A stretch of 8,711 bases of DNA from Clostridia bacterium. GTDB taxonomy: Bacteria > Bacillota_A > Clostridia > Lachnospirales > Cellulosilyticaceae. The stretch spans positions 1-8,711 of the forward strand of contig JARBTY010000123.1 in NCBI GenBank assembly GCA_029239935.1, in the 5' to 3' direction. This document shows, in pieces, positions 1 through 6,893 of this stretch. Under the pieces are notes generated by a model. That model was not told the origin of the DNA. It saw only the letters and a list, made by a program, of their open reading frames with translations, and made no database searches. Every line of letters begins with the position of its first letter. The stretch's first letter is position 1. A program made the position numbers and the translations under genes.

Positions 1-37
1 AAGTAGGTAGAATTGTACAAGGTACATCTGCCTACTT
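1..37. repeat. Long imperfect inverted repeat (hairpin) at left edge, upstream of export operon
   Basis: Bases 1-11 pair with 27-37 (11 pairs, one of them G-U). After a 2-base bulge (12-13), TGTAC at 14-18 pairs with GTACA at 22-26 around an AAG loop. No clear T tract follows, so it is not a convincing terminator. It lies about 70 bases before the adaptor start and could be an operator, a leader RNA structure or the 3' end of an upstream unit. The structure starts at base 1, so it may extend outside the window. The pairing is directly visible; the role is unknown. Confidence 0.5.
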
Positions 38-68
38 GTACGTTAGTTAAAGAAGTGATTGTGGGAAT

Positions 69-74
69 TATAAA
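69..74 (+). promoter_or_regulatory. Weak candidate -10 box for the export operon
   Basis: TATAAA lies 31 bases before the adaptor ATG at 106. Only a poor -35 match (GTTAAA, 46-51) sits 17 bases upstream of it. The edge hairpin (1-37) would lie just upstream of this -35, a position where a regulator could bind. This rests on sequence resemblance alone, and the true promoter may lie outside the window. Confidence 0.2.
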
Positions 75-105
75 GCCGCAGTTTAGAAACTATGGGAGGT
101 TAGTG

Positions 106-1407
106 ATGTCGCTTTTTAAAAATAAAAAATTTTATTTGCTAGGCGGACTAGTGATTATAGGGTCAGCTTTAACAATTGGATATAAAGTCTATCAAAGCAA
201 ACAAGTGGTAGAGACAATAGCTTTCAAAGAAGAGTCAGCCCAAAGAGGAGATATTAAAGTTGAATACACTGTAGACGGGGTAGTAGAACTTCCTTTCAGA
301 TATATGGATTTTGAAAACCAAGGAGAAATCAAAGAAATATTTTTTGAAGAAGGAGATGGTTTTAAAAAGGGGGATGCAGTGGCTAAACAAGTAGATTTAG
401 ATGTTATTCAGACTTTAGATAAGGCAAAGTTATCTTATCAAAAGGCAGAGATCAACTATAATGACACAGTGGCAAAAAAGCAAACAGAACTTCAAGATTT
501 AGAGACTAAGAAATTAAATTATAGTCAGCAGATTAATACACAAAATAAAAGTCTATATGATTTGGAGCAGCAAATACATAAGTTAGAAAATGATATTGAA
601 ATGATGGAACTTATGCCGGATGACTATGCGCTTATAGATATAGAAAATGCAAAAAAAGATTTGGAATCTTTGAGCTTAAATCTAGAAACACAAAAAAATG
701 CGCTAAAGCTGATTGAAAGAGAAGCAGAGCTTTTGGCTCTACAAGCAGACTCCTCTTTGGAGCTTTCACGCATCAGTGTTGAAGAAGCTAAAATCAGTTA
801 TGAAAATGCTAAAGCACAAGTCGAACAAACCAATATGTATGCCAGAGAAGATGGTAAGATTTTAACTATCACCAAAGATGTAGGTCAGGCGGTGGCTGCT
901 ATATCCAGTGGCTCAGGTTCAACAGATCAGTCTTTCATTACTTATATTGCCACCAATGAGCCGTATGTGGTTACAATGGCTATTCCAGAGTTTGACTTAA
1001 TCAGTGTAAAGGTAGGGCAAAAGGCAGAGGTGCTTGTAGAAGGGCTTTCAGAGAAAGCACTTTTAGGCAAAGTGACAAAGATATCAGATATTCCTAAAAC
1101 AGATAGCAATCAAGTGGTTACCTATGCAGCAACAGTGGAACTAGATGAAAAGCCAGAAGGACTTAAAAATGGTATGAATGCAGTGGTTTCTATCATTTCT
1201 AAAGAAGTCAATAATGTAGTAACAGTCCCTAATACCACCGTACACTTTGAAAATGGCCAGCAGTATGTAGAAGTTAAGGATGCAGAAGGTACTATACAAA
1301 AGATAGAGATTGTTACAGGTTTTTCAGATGGGACAGTTGCAGAAGTAAAGACGGGGATTACTGGAAATGAAAAACTGGTTTCAAAAGCGCAGGTGAGCAC
1401 GAAATGA
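106..1407 (+). CDS. MacA/HlyD-family efflux adaptor (membrane fusion protein), N-terminally anchored
   Basis: Adaptor subunit of an ABC export system, expected to link the MacB-type permease to an extracytoplasmic partner. Of 433 residues, a basic start and one hydrophobic segment (about 9-26) anchor it in the membrane with the rest outside. A first half-lipoyl segment follows (about 73-97, GEIKEIFFEEGDGFKKGD). A long coiled-coil hairpin (about 99-243) has its turn near MPDDYALID (170-178). The second lipoyl half (about 246-262) and beta-barrel and membrane-proximal domains complete the protein. There is no lipobox Cys. I chose ATG 106 because GGGAGG sits at 94-99; the frame stays open upstream to a TTG at 13, but that stretch has no ribosome site and overlaps the edge hairpin. 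The end overlaps the permease start by ATGA, so translation is probably coupled. The exported substrate cannot be read from the sequence; peptides, lipids or antibiotics are all possible for this family. Confidence 0.9.
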   Translation: MSLFKNKKFYLLGGLVIIGSALTIGYKVYQSKQVVETIAFKEESAQRGDIKVEYTVDGVVELPFRYMDFENQGEIKEIFFEEGDGFKKGDAVAKQVDLDVIQTLDKAKLSYQKAEINYNDTVAKKQTELQDLETKKLNYSQQINTQNKSLYDLEQQIHKLENDIEMMELMPDDYALIDIENAKKDLESLSLNLETQKNALKLIEREAELLALQADSSLELSRISVEEAKISYENAKAQVEQTNMYAREDGKILTITKDVGQAVAAISSGSGSTDQSFITYIATNEPYVVTMAIPEFDLISVKVGQKAEVLVEGLSEKALLGKVTKISDIPKTDSNQVVTYAATVELDEKPEGLKNGMNAVVSIISKEVNNVVTVPNTTVHFENGQQYVEVKDAEGTIQKIEIVTGFSDGTVAEVKTGITGNEKLVSKAQVSTK

Positions 1408-2588
1408 AGACCATAGAGATTTTAAGATCTATTTTTCTTAATATTCGCGCAAACAAAATAAGAGTTTTCCTCACTACTTTAGGGGTTATTATTGGTACAC
1501 TGACCATTATCATTGTAGTAGGAATCGGTAAAGGTGGAGAGCAGGCTGTACAAGAACAGTTTAAAAAGTTAAGTGCCCAATCCATCAATATTATGAAAAA
1601 CAGAGATTATAATAAAACCAAACAGTTGGAACTGGAGGATTTGCCAAAGCTTGAAGAATTATCCCATGTCGAAAGAGCAGGTGCCATTATAAGGACAAAC
1701 GGAGATATCAGTTATGGCAGCGTCACACAGTCCGTGAGTATACAAGGACAGACAGCTTCCATACAAGATATTAATAATATTAATATTTTGCATGGAGATT
1801 TTATTACAGATGAAGACGGTACTAAAAGGAAAAAAGTGATTGTATTAGGTTATAGCTTAGCAGAACAGCTTTTTGGAGAGGATGTTTCCCAAGGAGTGGA
1901 ACAAAAAGTCAGTGTAAAGGGAAGAAAGTATGATGTGATAGGCATTCTTAATCAAGAAGGAGACAGCGGAACAGGGGACAGTATTGACGATGGAGCGATA
2001 GTTCCTATCAAAATAGCAGAGAGTTACCTTTCAGGAAGATTTGTAATGCTGGCCTTTGTAGCTAAGGCAGATGCCATTGAGTCAGTGAGTACCGCTATAA
2101 GTGAGATCGAGCAATATATATTGGAACTGACAGAAACAGAAGGGGCTTATAACATTATGGATGCCGGCAGCAGGCTGACTACGGCGCTTGAATCAGCCAA
2201 TACCATGGCAACTTTGCTGGTAGGAGTGGCAGCTGTCGTACTGGTAGTGGGTGGCATAGGCATTATGAATGTACTTTTAGTATCCGTCAGAGAGAGAACA
2301 AGAGAAATTGGTATACTCAAGAGTATCGGCTCAAGAAGGCAGGATATTATTAAAGAATTCTTATTAGAAGCTGTTATTATTAGTTTTTTAGGAGGACTAA
2401 TAGGTGTTGGTCTTAGTTTCATTACAATCCCTATTGTATTATATTTAGGATTACTTGTTGTACAGAGTATAGAAGGCATCTTATTAGGTTTATTATTTTC
2501 AGTAGCCACAGGTATATTTTTTGGGGTGTACCCAGCGGTTAAAGCCTCAAAACTAAAACCCATTGAAGCATTAAACTATGAAGGGTAG
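1404..2588 (+). CDS. MacB/FtsX-type ABC transporter permease
   Basis: Integral membrane subunit of the export system, 394 residues with the MacB-type topology. TM1 is at about 20-42, followed by a large extracytoplasmic domain (about 45-265), TM2 (270-294), TM3 (324-347) and TM4 (357-377). The cytoplasmic loop RERTREIGILKSIGSRR (296-312) and the C-terminal YPAVKASKLKPIEALNYE (376-393) are family hallmarks. Unlike Gram-negative MacB, no ATPase domain is fused; the ATPase is a separate gene two positions downstream. Members of this family usually act as homodimers that transmit ATP-driven conformational change to an adaptor rather than forming a classic membrane channel. The start overlaps the adaptor stop (ATGA), with AGGTGAG at 1391-1397 as ribosome site. 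Confidence 0.92.
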   Translation: MKTIEILRSIFLNIRANKIRVFLTTLGVIIGTLTIIIVVGIGKGGEQAVQEQFKKLSAQSINIMKNRDYNKTKQLELEDLPKLEELSHVERAGAIIRTNGDISYGSVTQSVSIQGQTASIQDINNINILHGDFITDEDGTKRKKVIVLGYSLAEQLFGEDVSQGVEQKVSVKGRKYDVIGILNQEGDSGTGDSIDDGAIVPIKIAESYLSGRFVMLAFVAKADAIESVSTAISEIEQYILELTETEGAYNIMDAGSRLTTALESANTMATLLVGVAAVVLVVGGIGIMNVLLVSVRERTREIGILKSIGSRRQDIIKEFLLEAVIISFLGGLIGVGLSFITIPIVLYLGLLVVQSIEGILLGLLFSVATGIFFGVYPAVKASKLKPIEALNYEG

Positions 2589-2595
2589 GATAAAA

Positions 2596-3279
2596 ATGAA
2601 AAAATTCAAAACAGCTGTTATAGTATTAAGTCTAACCGTTCTTTTAAGCGGATGTGCAATTCAGGGTGCTGAGAGCGTAATGAGTGAAGTTAAATCAGAG
2701 GTCAAAGTAGCTGAGGGTGTAGTGACAGAACTTCAAAAACAAGAAACCAATCAAGACAAGAGTGGATCAAAAGAAGAGGCTAAACAAAGAGAACAGGCAG
2801 ACTTTACGGGTGAAATCAGTCAGATGATTGGCAATGAGCTGACGCTTAAACTTGTAGATATCAAAGGGATGCCTCAAATGCCACAAAGGGCAGAAACACC
2901 GGAGAATGATACATCATCAGGAGAAGAGGCAGAGAAGGCATCCGAAAGAACACCCAAAGCTATTACGGGAAATACCAATAGCGGGTTTCCAGGTGGAGGC
3001 GGAGGAGGTGGATTTCCAGGAGGTGGATTTCCGGGGGAAGGCAGGACAACAGGTACAAATGCAGGTACTGGCAGAAGCAGCACTGCGGCGACACTTAGCT
3101 TAGATTATACAGGAGAAGAGAAAACAGTTACGATTCCAGTTGGTATGAATATTGCAGGGGGAAGGGGACAAAGTGAGGCAACCTTTGAAAGTCTGCAGGT
3201 CGGGAGCGTCATTTCTATTTGGCTGGATGATAAAAACGAGGTAGAGAGTGCACGTCTGATTGGCGGAGGAACACAATGA
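2596..3279 (+). CDS. Glycine-rich lipoprotein of the export operon, function unknown
   Basis: A 227-residue predicted lipoprotein. The signal peptide ends in a lipobox LSGC with the lipidated Cys at residue 20, so it should sit on the outer face of the membrane. A charged, Lys/Glu/Gln-rich linker (about 25-68) follows. A beta-rich half-domain starts FTGEISQMIGNELTLKLVD (70-88), then comes a low-complexity insert with a GFPGGG-type repeat (130-149). A second beta-rich half (about 169-223) has alternating hydrophobics and VGSVISIWLDDKNEVESARL. The two halves could form one small OB-like barrel split by the insert; that is inference. ATG 2596 is preferred because AAGGGTAGGA lies 5 bases upstream. 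ATG 2578, inside the permease end, would add six residues before the signal peptide. The end overlaps the ATPase start by ATGA. I do not recognise a named family. Confidence 0.8.
   Translation: MKKFKTAVIVLSLTVLLSGCAIQGAESVMSEVKSEVKVAEGVVTELQKQETNQDKSGSKEEAKQREQADFTGEISQMIGNELTLKLVDIKGMPQMPQRAETPENDTSSGEEAEKASERTPKAITGNTNSGFPGGGGGGGFPGGGFPGEGRTTGTNAGTGRSSTAATLSLDYTGEEKTVTIPVGMNIAGGRGQSEATFESLQVGSVISIWLDDKNEVESARLIGGGTQ
3004..3033 (+). repeat. 15-bp tandem repeat (two copies) encoding GGGFP
   Basis: GGAGGTGGATTTCC occurs at 3004-3017 and again at 3019-3032, in frame, giving two GGGFP units in the lipoprotein. A further GFPGG-like unit lies just upstream (from 2983), joined by a run of glycine codons. 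Slippage here would change the repeat number by five residues at a time and keep the frame. Confidence 0.75.
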
Positions 3280-3977
3280 GTTTACCGCTAATTGAAATGA
3301 ATAATTTATGCAAAGCTTATGGCAAAGGTGAAGCTAGAGTAGAAGTACTCAAAAATATTCATTTTCAAGTAGAAGAAGGTGAATTTGTAGCCATATTAGG
3401 GCCATCGGGATCAGGAAAAAGTACACTGATGAATATTATAGGACTTATTGATACCCATGATACAGGAGAATATATTCTTTGTGGTGAAAATATTCATAAT
3501 AAAACCGAAAGTGAATATACAACCATAAGAGGTAAAAAGATAGGATTTATTTTTCAGAAGTTTAATCTTATCCCCAAATATAATGCGATGCAAAATGTAG
3601 CCCTCCCGTTGCTTTTGCAAGGGGCAAGTTACAAAGAGGCTACCGCCCATGCAAAAGAACTTCTGGAGTCAGTAGGACTAGGGGACAGGATGCATCACAG
3701 GCCCAATCAATTATCAGGAGGACAGCAGCAAAGGGTAGCTATAGCAAGAGCACTGGTGGCCAATGCAGATATCTTGTTAGCTGATGAGCCTACAGGAGCC
3801 CTGGATCAAAAAACAGGTAAGGAAGTACTGAAGATTTTTAAAGATTTAAATAGACAAGGTAAAACGATTATACTTATCACCCATGATTTAAATATAGCTA
3901 AATATGCCTCAAGAATAGCGTATATTATAGATGGTGAATTAGGGGATGACCCACAAAGTGAGGAGAGTGACTCATAA
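3276..3977 (+). CDS. MacB/LolD-type ABC transporter ATPase
   Basis: Cytoplasmic ATPase that should power the permease encoded at 1404-2588. All nucleotide-binding motifs are intact over 233 residues: Walker A GPSGSGKST (42-50), Q-loop Gln94 in FIFQKFNLIP, signature LSGGQ (146-150), Walker B ILLADE (166-171) with catalytic Glu171, D-loop ALD (175-177) and switch His203. DEPTGALD and FNLIP are typical of the MacB/LolD/FtsE group. Length is normal for that group. The short acidic tail after about residue 222 (DDPQSEESDS) is likely disordered. The start overlaps the lipoprotein stop (ATGA) with GGAGGA at 3265-3270. The next gene starts directly after its stop, so the five genes form one unit. Confidence 0.95.
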   Translation: MSLPLIEMNNLCKAYGKGEARVEVLKNIHFQVEEGEFVAILGPSGSGKSTLMNIIGLIDTHDTGEYILCGENIHNKTESEYTTIRGKKIGFIFQKFNLIPKYNAMQNVALPLLLQGASYKEATAHAKELLESVGLGDRMHHRPNQLSGGQQQRVAIARALVANADILLADEPTGALDQKTGKEVLKIFKDLNRQGKTIILITHDLNIAKYASRIAYIIDGELGDDPQSEESDS

Positions 3978-5006
3978 ATGAAAAAGATAATGGGGTGGAT
4001 GATAGCCTATACAGTTAGTGTATTAAGTATAACCGTACAAGGCAGTGAACTACCGGTTTTAACTCTGGAAAGTGCTATTACCCGTGCAAAAACATACAGT
4101 ACTGAGCTATCTCAAATACGCCGGCAGCAGACAATAAATGGGGCTAAGTTAACAGAGGCAGCCATTGAAGGAAGTTACAAAAGTTATCAAAAGCAGTATT
4201 TAGAAAACCAATATGCTGAAAAACAAGAGGAAACACAAGAAAAAGTCATAGCCTATGATTTGGCAAAGCTATTTGATGAAATACTACTTAATGAAGAAAA
4301 ACTTAAAAATATGGAGAATAGTCTCCAAAAGGAAAAAGCTGATCTGGAGACAGCGCGCATAAAACTTCAAAAAGGGTTAATTAGCCAGAGCTCGTTCGAT
4401 CAGAGTAGTTTAGCCTATGAAACATCAGAGAATAATAAAGTTCAGCTTCAGGATACGATTTATTCCCAATATACCACACTGAGTGAAATGATAGGGAAAA
4501 CCACTACGCAGTTTGTCCTTCAAAAGGAACCTATTATTTATGAAACTTTTGAGATCATTGGCAATTTAGATGGGGTGATTAGCTCAAAGGCAGAGCAAAA
4601 TCTTTCAGTCTGGAAAGCCGTTGAATCAGCCAAAATTGATCAAGAAATAGATATAGCGGCACTGGAACAGGCTAATTCATATGTAAGTTATCTGCAGCTA
4701 CAGGAAAATACTGTCAAAGCTCAGGAGACCAGCGAGACGACCAAACAACAATTTGAAAATACCCTTAGAAGTAAGTATACAGAACTGCTGCAGCTACAGG
4801 AAAAATATAAAATTCAAGAAAAAGAATTACAGCAGCTTGAGAAACAGCTTAACACCAAAGAAAAACAGTACGCATTAGGGTATGTTTCAAAGACAGAATA
4901 TGAAAAGTTAAAACTAAGCTACGAACAGTCAAAAACGGCGCTTATGGAGACAATCATCAAACAAAACTATACTAAACAAGTTATACAGAATCCTTACTTA
5001 TTATAA
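3978..5006 (+). CDS. TolC-like (outer membrane efflux protein family) coiled-coil protein, apparently without barrel
   Basis: Exported protein of 342 residues. A signal peptide (about 1-22, likely cut near VQG-S) is followed by LTLESAITRAKTYSTEL (28-44), the usual opening of TolC-family proteins. It is then almost wholly helical with two related halves. Each has an Arg/Lys-rich helix ending in a G-[LY]-[IV]-S turn: KLQKGLISQSSFDQ near 129-142 and YALGYVSKTEYEK near 298-310, about 168 residues apart. LSEMIG closes the first half as LRQITG does in TolC. The protein is short for the family, and the stretches that carry barrel strands in TolC look replaced by continuous helix. The gene starts immediately after the ATPase stop, with GAGGAG at 3960-3965, and is last in the operon. 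Likely role: extracytoplasmic partner for the adaptor hairpin. Family assignment is fairly sure; loss of the barrel is inferred by eye. Confidence 0.8.
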   Translation: MKKIMGWMIAYTVSVLSITVQGSELPVLTLESAITRAKTYSTELSQIRRQQTINGAKLTEAAIEGSYKSYQKQYLENQYAEKQEETQEKVIAYDLAKLFDEILLNEEKLKNMENSLQKEKADLETARIKLQKGLISQSSFDQSSLAYETSENNKVQLQDTIYSQYTTLSEMIGKTTTQFVLQKEPIIYETFEIIGNLDGVISSKAEQNLSVWKAVESAKIDQEIDIAALEQANSYVSYLQLQENTVKAQETSETTKQQFENTLRSKYTELLQLQEKYKIQEKELQQLEKQLNTKEKQYALGYVSKTEYEKLKLSYEQSKTALMETIIKQNYTKQVIQNPYLL

Positions 5007-5016
5007 TATGCCTATG

Positions 5017-5051
5017 CCCCCCTATCCCGTAGTGATAGGGGGGATATTTTT
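5017..5051 (+). terminator. Rho-independent terminator of the export operon
   Basis: A perfect 10-bp stem, CCCCCCTATC (5017-5026) with GATAGGGGGG (5034-5043), closes a 7-base loop. ATATTTTT (5044-5051) follows. It begins 11 bases after the TolC-like gene's stop codon and separates this operon from the reductase gene. Confidence 0.92.
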
Positions 5052-5065
5052 GCGAGTGGAGGAAG

Positions 5066-5080
5066 TGTGACAATATCACA
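5066..5080. promoter_or_regulatory. Candidate Crp/Fnr-family operator upstream of the CoA-disulfide reductase gene
   Basis: TGTGA-CAATA-TCACA is a palindrome with perfect CRP-type half-sites but a 5-base spacer instead of the usual 6. Its centre (5073) lies about 41 bases before the start point predicted from the TATGAT box at 5102-5107, the usual place for a class II activator. The Crp/Fnr-family gene at 6913 has a matching recognition helix. This is a candidate based on position and sequence only. Confidence 0.45.
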
Positions 5081-5101
5081 GAAGAATAATTTATGTTAGG
5101 T

Positions 5102-5107
5102 TATGAT
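5102..5107 (+). promoter_or_regulatory. Candidate -10 box for the CoA-disulfide reductase gene
   Basis: TATGAT matches five of six consensus bases. No recognisable -35 box lies 16-18 bases upstream, which fits an activator-dependent promoter using the palindrome at 5066-5080. It would give a leader of about 83 bases. TATAAA at 5113-5118 and TACTAT at 5122-5127 are alternatives in this AT-rich stretch. Confidence 0.3.
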
Positions 5108-5196
5108 AAAACTATAAAAGATACTATTTTATTAGAATAATTTTACAATAAGTGATATAGTATGAATTAAGATGAAAAAAAGATGGAGGGAGCACT

Positions 5197-6852
5197 ATGA
5201 AAAAGGTACTCATTGTTGGCGGGGTAGCGGCGGGGGCATCAGCTGCAGCCAGGCTTAGAAGATTAGATGAAAATGCAGAGATTATTATGTTTGAAAAAGG
5301 GGATTATATTTCTTTTGCAAATTGTGGACTTCCTTATTATATAGGGGATGTCATTAAGGAAAGAGAAAAACTTCTGGTTGCTACGCCAAAACTCATGAAG
5401 GATAGATTTAAAATAGATGTAAGGGTTAATAGTGAGGTAACAGGGATTGATACCAACGCTAAAAAAGTGATGGTTCAATCAGAGGAAAACGGCCTGTATG
5501 AAGAGGCGTATGATGTGCTTGTTTTGGCTCCAGGAGCCAAGCCGCTTGTTCCTAATATTCCGGGGATTAAGAGTGAAAGAATATTTACGCTAAGAAACGT
5601 AAAAGATACAGATCATATCAAAGCCCAGACAACGCATATTCAATCAGCGATTGTAATCGGCGGTGGGTATATTGGCATTGAAATGGCTGAAAATCTAAAA
5701 GAAAAAGACATAGATGTCACGCTCATAGAGGCAGCACCGCACATTTTAGCGCCTTTTGATGAGGATTTGGTGGTTGTTGCTGAAAAAGAAATGCAGGATA
5801 AAGGCATCAAAATAGTGTTAAATGATGGGGTTAAAGGTTTTAGGGATTTAGAGAAAGGCGTAGAAGTAGAACTTCAGAGCGGGGCATGTTTTAAAGCAGA
5901 TATGATTATTTCGGCTATGGGTGTTGCGCCCGACACAGCTTTTTTGCATAATACGGAGATTAATCTAGGGGTAAGAGGCCATATTTTAGTTGATGACACA
6001 ATGGAAACAAACATTAAAGATATTTATGCAGGGGGGGATGCAGTAGAAATCGTCGATTTTGTAAACGGCAAAGGTGCAGCTATCCCGCTTGCAGGTCCAG
6101 CCAATAAACATGGAAGAATTATAGCTGATAACATAAGCGGGCTTTCAACCCGTTATAAAAAGACTCAGGGAACAAGTGTTATCAAAGTATTTGATTTAAC
6201 TCTGGCGGCAACAGGTAATAATGAAAGGACATTAAATCGTTTGGAGATACCTTATAAAGTGCTGATTGTTCATCCTAATAATCATGCCGGTTATTATCCA
6301 GGGGCAAGTCAAATAAGCCTTAAGCTTATCTTTAATGAAGAAGGTAAGATCTTGGGGGCACAAGCTTTAGGCTATGAAGGCGTCGAGAAGCGGATAGATG
6401 TTATTGCTACAGTTTTGAGGCTTGGAGGGACTGTATATGATCTAACAGAGCTGGAATTATCTTACGCACCACCTTTTGGGTCAGCTAAAGATCCTGTGAA
6501 TTTTGCAGGGTATGTAGCTGAAAATGTGCTGACAGGAAAAAGCGACATTGTTCATCCAAGGGAACTGGAAAGTGTAAAAAATCATAAAGATATTGTGATA
6601 TTAGACGTGAGAACAGCTCCTGAAAGAGAAAAGGGTAAAGTAGAAGGCTCAGTGCATATCAATGTTAATGATTTGAGAGCGCATTTAGATAAACTTGATA
6701 AAAGCAAAGAATATTGGATACACTGTGCAGTGGGCGTAAGGGCTTATGTTGCAGAAAGAATACTTAAACAAGCAGGCTTTAAGTGCAAGAATATTACGGG
6801 CGGCTACAAAACGATTGAAGCCATGGGGTTCAAGCCTCAAATAAAAGAATAA
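5197..6852 (+). CDS. CoA-disulfide reductase / NAD(P)H-dependent persulfide reductase with C-terminal rhodanese domain
   Basis: Flavoprotein disulfide reductase of the CoADR-RHD type, 551 residues and full length for that fusion. Such enzymes reduce CoA disulfide and CoA or other persulfides with NAD(P)H, in thiol redox balance or sulfane-sulfur metabolism. Visible parts are the FAD-binding Rossmann start VGGVAAGASAAARL (7-20), the redox Cys43 in SFANCGLPYY, the NAD(P)H-binding GGGYIG (155-160), the second FAD motif YAGGDA with Asp281, and a dimerisation domain (about 327-437). Tyr367 (HAGYYPGA) and Tyr423 (SYAPPFGSAKDP) are likely equivalents of the conserved active-site tyrosines. A rhodanese domain (about 450-548) carries active-site Cys510 in CAVGVR. 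A single active-site Cys rather than a CxxxxC pair separates it from lipoamide-type reductases. GGAGGG (5185-5190) supports the start. CoADR, persulfide reductase and NADH oxidase activities cannot be separated by sequence alone. Confidence 0.93.
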   Translation: MKKVLIVGGVAAGASAAARLRRLDENAEIIMFEKGDYISFANCGLPYYIGDVIKEREKLLVATPKLMKDRFKIDVRVNSEVTGIDTNAKKVMVQSEENGLYEEAYDVLVLAPGAKPLVPNIPGIKSERIFTLRNVKDTDHIKAQTTHIQSAIVIGGGYIGIEMAENLKEKDIDVTLIEAAPHILAPFDEDLVVVAEKEMQDKGIKIVLNDGVKGFRDLEKGVEVELQSGACFKADMIISAMGVAPDTAFLHNTEINLGVRGHILVDDTMETNIKDIYAGGDAVEIVDFVNGKGAAIPLAGPANKHGRIIADNISGLSTRYKKTQGTSVIKVFDLTLAATGNNERTLNRLEIPYKVLIVHPNNHAGYYPGASQISLKLIFNEEGKILGAQALGYEGVEKRIDVIATVLRLGGTVYDLTELELSYAPPFGSAKDPVNFAGYVAENVLTGKSDIVHPRELESVKNHKDIVILDVRTAPEREKGKVEGSVHINVNDLRAHLDKLDKSKEYWIHCAVGVRAYVAERILKQAGFKCKNITGGYKTIEAMGFKPQIKE

Positions 6853-6856
6853 ATGT

Positions 6857-6893
6857 AAATACTCTTCTGGATAAGCTGTCAGAAGAGTATTTT
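6857..6893 (+). terminator. Hairpin with short T tract between reductase and regulator genes
   Basis: Bases 6857-6869 (AAATACTCTTCTG) pair perfectly with 6880-6892 (CAGAAGAGTATTT) over 13 bp around a 10-base loop. Only four Ts run through the end (6890-6893) before GGC. The stem is AT-rich at its base, so termination may be partial. Just 19 bases remain before the regulator's ATG, and they hold its ribosome site and no promoter, so read-through from the reductase gene is likely. Confidence 0.7.

Noticed and set aside
13..105. N-terminal extension of the adaptor from a TTG at 13 (or GTG at 61)
   Set aside because: It has no ribosome site, overlaps the edge hairpin and would place 31 odd residues before a normal anchor sequence. 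GGGAGG before ATG 106 decides the start.
2147..2563. 138-residue - strand open frame inside the permease gene
   Set aside because: It lies wholly opposite conserved MacB transmembrane sequence; its Pro/Thr/Ser-rich product is the usual shadow of hydrophobic codons.
2874..3083. - strand open frame rich in Pro opposite the glycine-rich lipoprotein segment
   Set aside because: It is the mirror of GGN codons on the other strand, without a ribosome site or plausible domain.
5066..5080. Rex (NADH-sensing repressor) operator at the TGTGA palindrome
   Set aside because: Rex sites are longer (about 18 bp, TTGTGAA or TTGTTAA arms with a 4-base centre). The flanking bases here do not fit.
5044..5196. 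Riboswitch, T-box or small RNA in the leader of the reductase gene
   Set aside because: After the terminator stem I see only AT-rich sequence with the palindrome at 5066-5080 and no conserved multi-stem layout.
6815..6844. Promoter for the regulator inside the reductase end (TTGAAG with AAATAA)
   Set aside because: The -10 match is poor and the spacing is 18 bases; nothing distinguishes it from background AT-rich sequence.
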